The notes under the pieces: model-generated | What the model saw: the letters and a program-made list of their open reading frames with translations, nothing else | Told to the model about the DNA's origin: nothing | Database searches by the model: none | Translations under genes and position numbers: made by a program | Source: an uncultured Lentibacter sp. | GTDB lineage: Bacteria > Pseudomonadota > Alphaproteobacteria > Rhodobacterales > Rhodobacteraceae | Assembly: GCF_937123735.1 (NCBI RefSeq) | Contig: NZ_CAKZKL010000007.1 | Location: forward strand, 1-64,000 | Reading direction: 5' to 3' | DNA length: 64,000 nt | Shown: one piece after another, positions 43,425 through 52,136 of the stretch | Numbering within the stretch: position 1 is the first letter of the stretch | Layout of the letters: each line of letters begins with the position of its first letter

Positions 43425-44840
43425 ATGCTCACGCCGCTCACGCCCGATCTTCTTGATGCTCTCGCCAGCAAGCTGCCCCAAGGCACGCTGCGCGCGGTGG
43501 CGCCGCGCTACCTTGAAGAGCCGCGCGCCAAATGGCAGGGCGTCGCCGCCGCTGTCGCCGCGCCGCAATCGGTGGCTGAGGTCAGCATCATTGTCGCCTT
43601 TGCCGCTGCGCATCGCGTCGCACTTCTGCCCTATGGCGGGGGCACAGGGCTTGTGGGTGGACAGCTCACGGCCGAGGGCGCACCGCTCCTGCTCTCGCTG
43701 GAGCGCATGAACCGGGTGCGCGAGGTGCTGCCCTCCGAGAATGCCATCGTGGTCGAGGCTGGCTGCACCCTTCAGGCGGTGCAAGACGCAGCCCTTGCCG
43801 CAGAGCGCCTGTTTCCGCTCTCCATCGGCTCCAAAGGCACAGCCCAGATCGGCGGCAACCTTGCCACCAATGCCGGTGGCATCAATGTGCTGCGCTACGG
43901 CAATGCCCGCGATCTGGCGCTTGGCCTTGAGGCTGTTCTGCCCGATGGCCGCGTCTGGAACGGCCTCACCCGCCTGCGCAAGGACAACACCGGCTATGAC
44001 CTGCGCAACCTGCTCATCGGCTCCGAAGGCACGCTGGGCGTGATCACCGCTGCGGCGCTCAAGCTCTTTGCCCGCCCCGCCCAAACCGGCACTGCGCTCT
44101 TTGCCGTGCAAAGCCCCGCCGCCGCCCTGAGCCTGCTTGCCCACCTGCGCGCCATCGCCGGAGAAACCGTCAGCGCCTTTGAGCTGCTGCACCGTCAGGG
44201 GCTGGAGTTTGTGGCCGAGAAGCTGCCCGATCTGCGCCAGCCCTGGCCCCAGCCGCCCGAATGGATGGTGCTCACCGAGCTGGGCCTTGCGCGCGGCCCC
44301 ACACCGCAAGCGCTCTTTGAAGAGCTGTTTGAAACCGCGCTGCAAGAGGGGCTCGCCAGCGACGGCATCATCGCCCAGAGCGAGGCGCAGTCCGCCGCGC
44401 TCTGGAGCCTGCGCGAGGCCATCCCGATTGCCAACAAAGCCGTTGGCAGCCTGTCCAGCCATGACATTTCGCTGCCGTTGGGAGACGTCGCTGGTTTTAT
44501 TCCCGAGGCCAATGCCGCGCTCGCCGCCCATGGCGATTATCGCATCAACTGTTTTGGACATCTCGGCGACGGCAATCTGCATTACAACGTCTTTCCCGCC
44601 GCAGGCCGCAACCGGGCCTCTTACGGGGCGGCCGCAGAAGAGGTGCAAAGCCTGGTCCATGAGCTGGTGGTCCGGATGGGCGGCAGCTTCTCGGCCGAGC
44701 ACGGGCTGGGCCGGCTGAAAACCGCAGATCTTGAACGCTATGCAGACCCGGCCAAGCTCACGGCCATGCGCGCCATCAAATCCGCGCTCGATCCGCAAGG
44801 AATTATGAACCCCGGCGCCGTTCTGCGCCAAAAAGGCTGA
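43425..44840 (+). CDS. FAD-binding oxidoreductase (D-2-hydroxyacid dehydrogenase type)
   Basis: A 471-residue flavoprotein. Residues about 40-220 form a PCMH-type FAD domain (LLPYGGGTGLVGGQLT, IGSKGTAQIGGNLATNAGG, RKDNTGYDLRNLLIGSEGTL). Residues about 225-470 form the FAD-oxidase C-terminal domain with CFGHLGDGNLHYNV. This layout is shared by D-lactate and D-2-hydroxyglutarate dehydrogenases, and the similarity seems closer to the latter. It follows the GNAT gene by 4 bases. The electron acceptor is not visible in the context. Confidence 0.88.
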   Translation: MLTPLTPDLLDALASKLPQGTLRAVAPRYLEEPRAKWQGVAAAVAAPQSVAEVSIIVAFAAAHRVALLPYGGGTGLVGGQLTAEGAPLLLSLERMNRVREVLPSENAIVVEAGCTLQAVQDAALAAERLFPLSIGSKGTAQIGGNLATNAGGINVLRYGNARDLALGLEAVLPDGRVWNGLTRLRKDNTGYDLRNLLIGSEGTLGVITAAALKLFARPAQTGTALFAVQSPAAALSLLAHLRAIAGETVSAFELLHRQGLEFVAEKLPDLRQPWPQPPEWMVLTELGLARGPTPQALFEELFETALQEGLASDGIIAQSEAQSAALWSLREAIPIANKAVGSLSSHDISLPLGDVAGFIPEANAALAAHGDYRINCFGHLGDGNLHYNVFPAAGRNRASYGAAAEEVQSLVHELVVRMGGSFSAEHGLGRLKTADLERYADPAKLTAMRAIKSALDPQGIMNPGAVLRQKG

Positions 44841-44856
44841 AGTGATTCAGAAGCTG

Positions 44857-44862
44857 TTAACC
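44857..44862 (+). promoter_or_regulatory. dprA: Possible CtrA half-site upstream of dprA
   Basis: A TTAACC word 42 bases ahead of the dprA ATG matches the CtrA half-site. CtrA control of competence genes including dprA is reported for Rhodobacterales, which makes the site plausible, but the word is short. Confidence 0.3.
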
Positions 44863-44903
44863 AACAAAGGGTAATGATGATTCTGTAAGAGAACGGAGTC
44901 GCA

Positions 44904-46070
44904 ATGTCTGAAGGTTTACATCCTTCCACTCACCCCCCACTCCCACCCACCACGGAAGATGATCAGGTGTTGTGGCTTCGTCTCTTACGCTCCCGCCGTG
45001 TTGGCATTTCCACCTTTTTCCGCCTTCTGAGCGAGACCGGCAGCGCCGCCGCCGCGCTCAAGGCTCTGCCCGAGACCGCCCGCGCCGCGGGCCTTGAAAA
45101 CTACCAGCCCTGCTCTGAAGCCGCCGCCCGCGCCGAACTGGCCCGCGGGGCCGCCGCCGGGGCGCAGTTGCTGTGCTATGGCACGCCCCAATACCCGCAG
45201 GCGCTTTATGATCTGTCCGATCCGCCGCCGCTGCTCTGGGTGCGCGGCAATCCGGCGCTGTTTCAGCGCCCCGCCATCGGCATGGTGGGCGCGCGCAATG
45301 CCTCTTCTCTGGGCGGGCGCACCGCCCGGATGCTGGCAGGCGAGCTCTCCAAAGAAGGCCATATCATCGTATCAGGCCTTGCCCGCGGGATTGACACCTC
45401 GGCGCATCTCGCCAGCCTTGAGGGCGGCACCATCGCCGTGCTCGCAGGCGGGGTGGATGTGATCTACCCGTCCGAAAACGCCCACCTGGCCCATGACATT
45501 GCCCAAAAGGGCCTGTTGATCAGCGAGCAACCCATGGGGCTGGCCCCGCAGGCGCGGCATTTTCCGCGCCGCAACCGGCTCATCTCCGGCCTCGCACAGG
45601 CGCTTGTGGTGATAGAGGCCGCCGCCAAATCAGGCAGCCTCATCACCGCGCGCAACGCGCTTGATCAGGGCCGCGAGGTGCTTGCGGTGCCCGGCCACCC
45701 CTTTGATGCCCGCGCCTCGGGCTGCAATATGCTGATCCGCGACGGCGCCACACTCATCCGCGCCACCGGCGATGTGCTTGAGGCGCTTGCGCCCCTTGCC
45801 CCTGCCGCGCCGGCTCCACAAGCCGAGCTTGGGCTTGAGCTGCCAGCAGCCGCACCCCAAAAGCGCAGCCTTGCCGAAACAGCGGCGCTGCACCAGCAGA
45901 TCCTGTCGCGCCTTGGCCCTTCGCCTTTGCCCGAAGACCAGCTCATCCGCGATCTGGATCAGCCCGCCGCCCGGGTGGCCCCCGCGCTTGTGGAGCTGGA
46001 ACTTGATGGCAAGATCAGCCGCGCGCCCGGCGGAATGCTGTCAAAAGAGCTGGAAAACCAACCGCAATAA
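44904..46070 (+). CDS. dprA: DNA-processing protein DprA
   Basis: A 388-residue single-stranded-DNA-binding protein that loads RecA on incoming DNA in transformation. An N-terminal helical region (about 20-75) precedes the Rossmann-like DprA core with IGMVGARNASSLGGRTAR, VSGLARGIDTSAHLASLEGG and PRRNRLISGLAQALVVIEAA. A C-terminal winged-helix part (about 325-385) is present, as in many alphaproteobacteria. It has its own ribosome site (GGAG) and precedes topA by about 110 bases, a common pairing. Confidence 0.94.
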   Translation: MSEGLHPSTHPPLPPTTEDDQVLWLRLLRSRRVGISTFFRLLSETGSAAAALKALPETARAAGLENYQPCSEAAARAELARGAAAGAQLLCYGTPQYPQALYDLSDPPPLLWVRGNPALFQRPAIGMVGARNASSLGGRTARMLAGELSKEGHIIVSGLARGIDTSAHLASLEGGTIAVLAGGVDVIYPSENAHLAHDIAQKGLLISEQPMGLAPQARHFPRRNRLISGLAQALVVIEAAAKSGSLITARNALDQGREVLAVPGHPFDARASGCNMLIRDGATLIRATGDVLEALAPLAPAAPAPQAELGLELPAAAPQKRSLAETAALHQQILSRLGPSPLPEDQLIRDLDQPAARVAPALVELELDGKISRAPGGMLSKELENQPQ

Positions 46071-46180
46071 ACCACCTGTCTCAGCAATTTAGGTGCAAGT
46101 CACAATCACCGCATTGACATTCCCTCCCCTCTGGCCACATTTTGCGCGGCCATTGCTGATGCACATTTGAGAGGAAGTTT

Positions 46181-48763
46181 ATGCCCGTTGTTGTTGTCGA
46201 ATCTCCGGCCAAGGCCAAAACGATCAATAAATATCTGGGCTCCGATTACACCGTGCTGGCCTCTTATGGCCATGTGCGCGACCTGCCTCCCAAAGACGGC
46301 TCGGTGAACACCGACCAAGACTTTGAGATGACATGGGAGGTCGGCGTTGACAGCCGCAAACACGTCAAGGCCATCGCCGACGCGCTCAAGGATGATCCCA
46401 ATCTGATCCTTGCAACCGACCCCGACCGCGAGGGAGAGGCAATCAGCTGGCATCTGGAAGAGGCGTTGCGCAAGCGCAAGGCGCTCAAGAAAGACACCCC
46501 CGTCAGCCGCGTTGTCTTCAACGCCATCACCAAGGCCGCCGTCACCGAGGCCATGCAAAACCCCCGCGAAATCGACGCGCCGCTGGTGGAGGCATACCTC
46601 GCCCGCCGCGCGCTTGATTATCTCGTGGGCTTCAATCTCTCTCCCGTGCTCTGGCGCAAACTGCCCGGCGCGCGCTCTGCCGGGCGGGTGCAGTCGGTCT
46701 GCCTGCGCCTCATTGTCGAGCGCGAAATGGAGATCGAAGCCTTCAACCCGCAGGAATACTGGACGGTCAAGGCCATGCTCAGCACACCGCGCGGGCAGGC
46801 CTATGAGGCCCGTCTCACCGTGCTCGCCGGCAAGAAGCTCGAAAAATTCGACATCGTGAACGCAACACAGGCCGAGCTCGCCGTGCAGGCAATCACCAGC
46901 CGCGAGCTGTCCATCACCTCGGTCGAGGCCAAGCCCGCCGCGCGCAACCCTGCCGCACCGTTCATGACCTCCACGCTCCAGCAAGAGGCCTCCCGCAAGT
47001 TCGGCATGGGCGCGCGCGCCTGCATGAGCACCGCCCAGCGCCTCTATGAAGCGGGCCACATCACCTATATGCGAACCGACGGGATCGACATGGCGCCCGA
47101 GGCGGTTTCAGAGGCCCGCAGCGCCATCGCCGCGCGCTTTGGCGAAAACTATGTGCCCAAAGAAGCGCGCATCTACAAGAACAAGGCCAAAAACGCCCAA
47201 GAGGCGCATGAATGTATCCGCCCCACAAACCTTGCCGCCGATGCCGCTTCGCTCGGGCTGCGCGACGCCGACCAGGCCAAGCTCTATGATCTGATCTGGA
47301 AGCGCACGCTGGCCTGCCAGATGGAAAGCGCCCGTATGGAGCGCACCACCGTCGAGATCGGCTCGCAAGACGGCCAAGTCGGCCTGCGCGCGACTGGTCA
47401 GGTGGTTTTGTTTGACGGTTTCATGGCCGTTTATGAAGAGGGCCGCGATGATGCGGTTGTGGATGACGATGACAAGCGCCTGCCGCAGATCTCTCAGGGC
47501 GAGCCTGCCGCGAAAAAATCGGTGACACCGGAGCAGCACTTTACACAGCCGCCCCCCCGCTACACCGAGGCCACGCTGGTGAAGCGCATGGAAGAGCTGG
47601 GGATCGGCCGCCCCTCGACCTACGCCTCTGTCATCACCACGATCCAGGACCGTGAATATGTCCGCAAAGAGCAGAACCGCCTCTTCCCCGAAGACAAAGG
47701 CCGCATTGTCACGATCTTTCTGCTGAATTTCTTCCGCAAATATGTCGGCTATGAGTTCACTTCCAGCCTCGAAGACGAGCTTGATGATGTCTCTGCTGGC
47801 AACCGCGATTACAAGGCGGTGCTCTCGCGCTTCTGGCGCGATTTCTCCGCCGCCATCGCCGAAACCAGCGAGCTGCGCATCTCCGAGGTGCTCGATGTGC
47901 TCGATGAGGCGCTTGCACCCCAGCTCTATCCGCCGCGCGAAGACGGAACTGACCCACGCATCTGCCCCAAATGCGGCAACGGCCAGCTGCACCTAAAATC
48001 CTCGCGCACTGGCGGCTTTGTCGGCTGTGGCAACTACCCCGAATGCACCTACACCCGCCCCATCGCGGGTGAGGGCGCCGATGGCGACGAGCGCGTGCTC
48101 GGCGAGGATGCGGGGGACGAGATCTGGCTCAAGTCGGGCCGCTTTGGCCCCTATGTTCAGCGCGGTGAGCCCACGCCCGAAAACAAGAAACCGCCCCGCG
48201 CCTCTCTGCCCAAAGGCTGGGACAAAGACGCGATGGACCTTGAAAAGGCCCTCACGCTTCTTTCCCTGCCCCGCCAGATCGGCGAACACCCGGAAGGTGG
48301 GATGATCACAACCAATTTCGGCCGCTTCGGCCCCTATGTGATGCACCAGCTCCCCGAGGACGCCAAACCGACCTATGCCAACCTCAAAGACCCCAATGAT
48401 GTCTTCGAGCTGGGTATGAACCGTGCCGTGGAGCTTCTGGCCGAAAAGCGCGCCAACCCGGGCCGTGGCCGCTCGGCGGCGGCCAAGCCGCTCAAGGAGC
48501 TGGGCGAGCATCCCGAGCATGGCGGCGCTGTCAATGTCATGGAAGGCCGCTATGGCCCCTATGTCAAATGGGAGAAGGTCAACGCGACCCTGCCCAAAGA
48601 CACACAGCCCGAGGAGCTGACCATGGCGCAGGCCGTGGAGCTGATCGACGCCAAGGCCGCCAAGGGCGGCAAGAAAAAAGCCGCCCCCAAAAAAACCGCT
48701 GCCAAAAAGCCTGCTGCTAAGAAAAAGGCCGCCCCCAAGAAAACAGCGGCCAAGAAAGCCTGA
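46181..48763 (+). CDS. topA: DNA topoisomerase I
   Basis: An 860-residue type IA topoisomerase that relaxes negative supercoils. The Toprim domain is at the start (VVVESPAKAKTINKYLG, ATDPDREGEAISWHLEEA), and the catalytic Tyr296 sits in ITYMRTDGID. Near residue 595 there is one four-cysteine zinc finger (CPKCGNG...GCGNYPEC), then three repeats of the GRFGPYV type. The last 35 or so residues are a Lys/Ala tail (KKAAPKKTAAKKPAAKKK) resembling histone H1, a known alphaproteobacterial trait that helps DNA binding. The ATG follows GAGGAAG. Confidence 0.96.
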   Translation: MPVVVVESPAKAKTINKYLGSDYTVLASYGHVRDLPPKDGSVNTDQDFEMTWEVGVDSRKHVKAIADALKDDPNLILATDPDREGEAISWHLEEALRKRKALKKDTPVSRVVFNAITKAAVTEAMQNPREIDAPLVEAYLARRALDYLVGFNLSPVLWRKLPGARSAGRVQSVCLRLIVEREMEIEAFNPQEYWTVKAMLSTPRGQAYEARLTVLAGKKLEKFDIVNATQAELAVQAITSRELSITSVEAKPAARNPAAPFMTSTLQQEASRKFGMGARACMSTAQRLYEAGHITYMRTDGIDMAPEAVSEARSAIAARFGENYVPKEARIYKNKAKNAQEAHECIRPTNLAADAASLGLRDADQAKLYDLIWKRTLACQMESARMERTTVEIGSQDGQVGLRATGQVVLFDGFMAVYEEGRDDAVVDDDDKRLPQISQGEPAAKKSVTPEQHFTQPPPRYTEATLVKRMEELGIGRPSTYASVITTIQDREYVRKEQNRLFPEDKGRIVTIFLLNFFRKYVGYEFTSSLEDELDDVSAGNRDYKAVLSRFWRDFSAAIAETSELRISEVLDVLDEALAPQLYPPREDGTDPRICPKCGNGQLHLKSSRTGGFVGCGNYPECTYTRPIAGEGADGDERVLGEDAGDEIWLKSGRFGPYVQRGEPTPENKKPPRASLPKGWDKDAMDLEKALTLLSLPRQIGEHPEGGMITTNFGRFGPYVMHQLPEDAKPTYANLKDPNDVFELGMNRAVELLAEKRANPGRGRSAAAKPLKELGEHPEHGGAVNVMEGRYGPYVKWEKVNATLPKDTQPEELTMAQAVELIDAKAAKGGKKKAAPKKTAAKKPAAKKKAAPKKTAAKKA

Positions 48764-48767
48764 CAGA

Positions 48768-48800
48768 CGCGGCAGGGGGCTAAGTAGAAACCCTGCCGCG
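48768..48800 (+). terminator. Hairpin after topA, likely transcription end
   Basis: A perfect 10-base inverted repeat, CGCGGCAGGG / CCCTGCCGCG, surrounds a 13-base loop starting 5 bases after the topA stop. There is no T-tract on the 3' side, so it may be a Rho-assisted or mRNA-stabilising hairpin. Confidence 0.5.
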
Positions 48801-48861
48801 ATTGACTCTGAAGCACGCGCGCGCCACAACTCGGCCAACGCTTTCACTTCAGGAGTTTCCC

Positions 48862-49572
48862 ATGAAAAAAGTCTACGGATCAGCCTCCGAGGCGCTGGAC
48901 GGCCTTCTCTTTGACGGCATGTTCATCGCCTCCGGCGGCTTCGGTCTTTGCGGTATCCCCGAGCTGCTTTTGCAGGCCATCAAAGAGGCCGGCACGAAAG
49001 ACCTCACCTTCGCCTCCAACAACGCGGGCGTGGATGATTTCGGCATTGGCATCTTGCTGCAAACCAAGCAGGTCAAGAAAATGATCAGCTCCTATGTGGG
49101 TGAAAACGCCGAGTTCATGCGCCAGTATCTTTCCGGCGAGCTTGAGCTTGAGTTCAACCCGCAAGGCACTCTGGCCGAGCGTATGCGCGCCGGCGGCGCG
49201 GGCATTCCGGGCTTTTTCACCAAAACAGGTGTCGGAACCGTGATTGCCGAGGGCAAGGAGCACAAAAACTTCGTCGGCCCGGACGGCAAGGAAGACACCT
49301 ACATCATGGAAAAAGGCATCTTCGCCGATCTGGCCGTGGTCAAAGCGTGGAAAGCCGACACGACAGGCAACGCCATCTTCCGCAAGACTGCGCGCAACTT
49401 CAACCCGCCCGCCGCCATGTGTGGCAAGGTCTGCGTGCTGGAAGTTGAAGAGATCGTGGAGCCGGGCCAGCTTGATCCGGACAACATCCACCTGCCCGGC
49501 ATCTATGTGCATCGCATCATTCAGGGTGAGCACGAAAAACGCATTGAACAACGCACAGTAAGGAGCGCCTGA
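48862..49572 (+). CDS. scoA: 3-oxoacid CoA-transferase subunit A
   Basis: A 236-residue alpha subunit of succinyl-CoA:3-ketoacid CoA-transferase. The CoA-transferase family I pattern is visible ([20 protein letters not shown] near the start, then [10 protein letters not shown]). With ScoB it moves CoA from succinyl-CoA to acetoacetate in ketone-body use. The start follows CAGGAG, and an upstream in-frame ATG has no ribosome site. The scoB ATG lies 1 base after its stop. Confidence 0.94.
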   Translation: MKKVYGSASEALDGLLFDGMFIASGGFGLCGIPELLLQAIKEAGTKDLTFASNNAGVDDFGIGILLQTKQVKKMISSYVGENAEFMRQYLSGELELEFNPQGTLAERMRAGGAGIPGFFTKTGVGTVIAEGKEHKNFVGPDGKEDTYIMEKGIFADLAVVKAWKADTTGNAIFRKTARNFNPPAAMCGKVCVLEVEEIVEPGQLDPDNIHLPGIYVHRIIQGEHEKRIEQRTVRSA

Positions 49573-49573
49573 T

Positions 49574-50200
49574 ATGCCTTGGGATCGCAATCAAATGGCG
49601 GCACGCGCCGCGCAAGAGCTTCAGGACGGCTGGTATGTCAACCTCGGCATCGGCATTCCGACACTGGTCAGCAACTACATCCCCGAGGGGATGACCGTCA
49701 CGCTGCAATCAGAAAACGGCATGCTCGGCATGGGCCCTTTCCCCATCGAGGGCGAGGAAGACGCCGATCTGATCAACGCGGGCAAGCAGACCATCACAGA
49801 GCTGCCCCACACCTCCTATTTTGACAGCGCCACAAGCTTCGGCATGATCCGCGGCGGCAAGATCGCCATGGCCATCCTTGGCGCAATGGAAGTTGCCGAA
49901 AACGGCGATCTGGCCAACTGGATGATCCCCGGCAAGCTTGTCAAAGGGATGGGCGGCGCGATGGACCTTGTGGCAGGTGTTGGCCGCGTGGTTGTGGTCA
50001 TGGATCACACCAACAAGCACGGCGAGAGCAAAGTGCTCAAGGAATGCACCCTGCCGCTCACAGGCAAGGGCGTCGTGGATCGTATCATCTCCAACCTCGG
50101 GGTGCTCGATGTGGTCGACGGCGGGCTCAAGATTGTCGAGCTGGCCGAGGGTGTCACCGAAGAAGAGATGCGCGCCGCAACCCAGGCCACCCTGGTCTGA
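49574..50200 (+). CDS. scoB: 3-oxoacid CoA-transferase subunit B
   Basis: A 208-residue beta subunit. The catalytic glutamate is in the conserved [12 protein letters not shown] (Glu near residue 51), and the opening [20 protein letters not shown] is typical. It completes the transferase that activates acetoacetate. Carnitine breakdown by the cdh operon would produce acetoacetate, so this enzyme could serve that route, though it is also used in polyhydroxybutyrate turnover. A clear terminator follows. Confidence 0.95.
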   Translation: MPWDRNQMAARAAQELQDGWYVNLGIGIPTLVSNYIPEGMTVTLQSENGMLGMGPFPIEGEEDADLINAGKQTITELPHTSYFDSATSFGMIRGGKIAMAILGAMEVAENGDLANWMIPGKLVKGMGGAMDLVAGVGRVVVVMDHTNKHGESKVLKECTLPLTGKGVVDRIISNLGVLDVVDGGLKIVELAEGVTEEEMRAATQATLV

Positions 50201-50222
50201 GCCAAAGCAATCACAGCTTTTC

Positions 50223-50255
50223 AGCGGGCCTTTCCTGTGGGAGGCCCGCTTTTTC
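50223..50255 (+). terminator. Rho-independent terminator after scoB
   Basis: A perfect 9-base stem, AGCGGGCCT / AGGCCCGCT, around a 10-base loop is followed directly by TTTTC. It lies 22 bases beyond the scoB stop. Confidence 0.85.
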
Positions 50256-50296
50256 ATTTCAATTTCATACCAGCGCCTTATGGCGCAGGCCTGACC

Positions 50297-51109
50297 CTAT
50301 TGAAACCGGAAGACACAGCCATCACTGGCCAGTTCGGGCGGCGTGAGGCACAGGCCCCGGGCCGTCTTGAACGCGGCCAGAACCTTGGGCACATAGGCCC
50401 GGGTCTCGGCATAGGGCGGCACACCCGCTGCGCGCAGCACCGCGTTTTCCCCCGCATTATAGCCCGCCAGCGCCAAAATGGGGTCGCCCTCAAAGCGTTT
50501 CATCAGAAAATCAAGATAGGCCACACCGCCGGCAATATTCTGGGCCGGATCAAAAACATCCTGCACCCCAAAACGCGCCGCCGTGGCCGGCATGAGCTGC
50601 ATCAACCCCTGCGCGCCCGCCGCGCTCTGGGCCTCGACTTTACCGCCAGATTCCACCGCAATCACCGCCAGAACCAGCGCCGGAGACACCGCCGTGCCCA
50701 CCGTGGCGCGCAAAATATCCACGCCCCGCGCCGCCACGATCTGTTGCAAACTGTCCAGACGCGGGCTTTGCACCGCCCCCCCCGGCGGGCCATTGCCCAG
50801 CCGCAAAAGCGCCGGGCCAAGCCGTCCGGGGCCACTGGCGGCAAGCTCTGGTGAAATGTCCTGCCAAAACCAGCCATAGGCAGCCGGCTCTTGTTGCGGC
50901 TCAGGCCCCTGAGGTGTTGGCGGCGGGGTCTCTCCACGCTGGCGCGCCATATCCTGCGGCGCAATCTGGATGGTGATGCGTTTCTTGGTGCCCGCTTTGG
51001 GCGGCGTCACACTCTTGAAGGCAGAGCCTGTCCCGCGGCCTGTGGCTTCTGCCGCAAGCTCGGCAGCCCAAAACACCGCCACAAGACTCATCATAAATAG
51101 CGCGCGCAT
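50297..51109 (-). CDS. Lytic transglycosylase (SLT domain)
   Basis: A 270-residue exported murein-cleaving enzyme with a signal peptide at residues 1-21. A low-complexity Pro/Gln/Thr region follows (about 55-80). The SLT fold is at about 135-250, with the catalytic Glu in VIAVESGG, then SAAGAQGLMQLMPATAARFG and LALAGYNAGENAV. It is divergent from the Tad pilus locus and could open the peptidoglycan for pilus assembly, but such enzymes are also general. Confidence 0.9.
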   Translation of the reverse strand: MRALFMMSLVAVFWAAELAAEATGRGTGSAFKSVTPPKAGTKKRITIQIAPQDMARQRGETPPPTPQGPEPQQEPAAYGWFWQDISPELAASGPGRLGPALLRLGNGPPGGAVQSPRLDSLQQIVAARGVDILRATVGTAVSPALVLAVIAVESGGKVEAQSAAGAQGLMQLMPATAARFGVQDVFDPAQNIAGGVAYLDFLMKRFEGDPILALAGYNAGENAVLRAAGVPPYAETRAYVPKVLAAFKTARGLCLTPPELASDGCVFRFQ

Positions 51110-51463
51110 GGTGCGGCCTGCTCTGCCTGTTCAACTGCGCTGACTATCGCAGACCCGGTAAAAATGGGCCAGCCTTGAAGCGCTTGCGGCCCAAATCAGG
51201 CCAAAGCAACGCCCAATCCGGCCCCGGCACCCGGCCCTATGTAAAAAAATTTAATAAAAATTTCACGCAATTCAACCACTTAAGTCAGGCGACAGGGGTT
51301 AAAGGCAAAAGAACAAAAAATGCTCAATTCGCGCCCAATTCCTGCCTTTTTCCGCTGGCTATATTTGCACATCCCGAGACGGTGATGCGCTGAAGAGAGA
51401 GACAGCCCATCGAAACACTGGAGCGGTGACATCAAACCTAATGATCCTTTGGAGGGATACACT
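51110..51463. other. 354-bp gap ahead of the first Flp-like pilin gene
   Basis: An AT-rich patch (51241-51330) and a long potential leader precede the pilin gene. This must contain the promoter for the pilin and the divergent transglycosylase. I cannot place -10/-35 boxes with confidence, and no coding frame is convincing. Confidence 0.5.
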
Positions 51464-51652
51464 ATGATCAAATTTTTCAAACATTTCAGCCAGGACGAAT
51501 CTGGCGCCGTCACGGTGGACTGGGTTGTTCTGACAGCTGCGGTTGTTGGCCTTGCCGTTGCTGCCTACGGGTCAATCCGCACAGGCGCCATGGATCTCAC
51601 ATCGCGCACAAACACCTATATGGACACCCGCACACCGGGCGGCTTCCGCTAA
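51464..51652 (+). CDS. flp: Flp-type IVb pilin, VDW variant (first copy)
   Basis: A 62-residue prepilin. A 14-residue leader ends in Gly, and processing would give a mature start AVTVDWVVLTAAVVGLAVAA, a long hydrophobic helix followed by a short polar tail. Classical Flp pilins have Glu-Tyr at mature positions 5-6. Here they are Asp-Trp. The ATG at 51464 has a strong GGAGGG. A strong terminator follows, so this gene can be made as an abundant single-gene transcript, as expected for the major pilin. Confidence 0.85.
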   Translation: MIKFFKHFSQDESGAVTVDWVVLTAAVVGLAVAAYGSIRTGAMDLTSRTNTYMDTRTPGGFR

Positions 51653-51669
51653 GAACCACCACACCGATC

Positions 51670-51707
51670 AGGGCCGCTCCCCCACCCCGGGGGCGGCCCT
51701 TTTTTTG
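51670..51707 (+). terminator. Rho-independent terminator after the first pilin gene
   Basis: A long GC stem, AGGGCCGCTCCC / GGGGGCGGCCCT with one G-T wobble, is followed by a run of seven T. It lies 18 bases after the pilin stop and should separate pilin expression from the machinery genes, with partial read-through. Confidence 0.9.
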
Positions 51708-51735
51708 TTTCAGCCCCCAGCTGCGAAGAGATTTC

Positions 51736-51975
51736 ATGAAATTCTCCATTCATTTTCGAAAAATTTTCCACAAGCGTTTCCGAGAGACGATTGGGGGAAA
51801 TGTCAGGGCATTTGCCAGAAAAGATGCGGGGGCTGTCACAGTAGACTGGGTGGTTCTGAGCGCCGCTGTGGTCGGGCTTCTGGCCGCCGGTTACGGCTAT
51901 TTGCGCAGTGGCACCCTTGACCTTGCCGATGGCACCGAGAGCTATCTTGGCGCCACTGGCCCGCGCGACTTCTGA
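51736..51975 (+). CDS. Flp-type IVb pilin, VDW variant (second copy)
   Basis: A 79-residue prepilin related to the first copy: the core GAVTVDWVVLSAAVVGL is nearly identical, but the leader is 32 residues and strongly basic (FRKIFHKRFRETIGGNVR) and the tail differs. It probably arose by tandem duplication and may be a minor or alternative pilin. It lies after the terminator of the first copy and 161 bases before cpaB. Confidence 0.75.
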   Translation: MKFSIHFRKIFHKRFRETIGGNVRAFARKDAGAVTVDWVVLSAAVVGLLAAGYGYLRSGTLDLADGTESYLGATGPRDF

Positions 51976-52136
51976 TCTGCCCAAGGGCTTTTGGCAGCCC
52001 GTGGGGCACAGGGCCACAGGCCCCCTTTCACGCGAATGCCCCGCCACCACCATGATCTCGCCATATTCACCGCTTATTAAGGCTTTTGATGCGCAGCGCT
52101 TGCACCTGCGCCAGAACAAAGTTTGAGGAACATATC

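Noticed and set aside
51346-51366. A sigma-54-like GGC...TTGC pattern (CTGGCTATATTTGCAC) ahead of the first pilin gene
   Set aside because: The GG and GC are two bases too close for a -24/-12 promoter.
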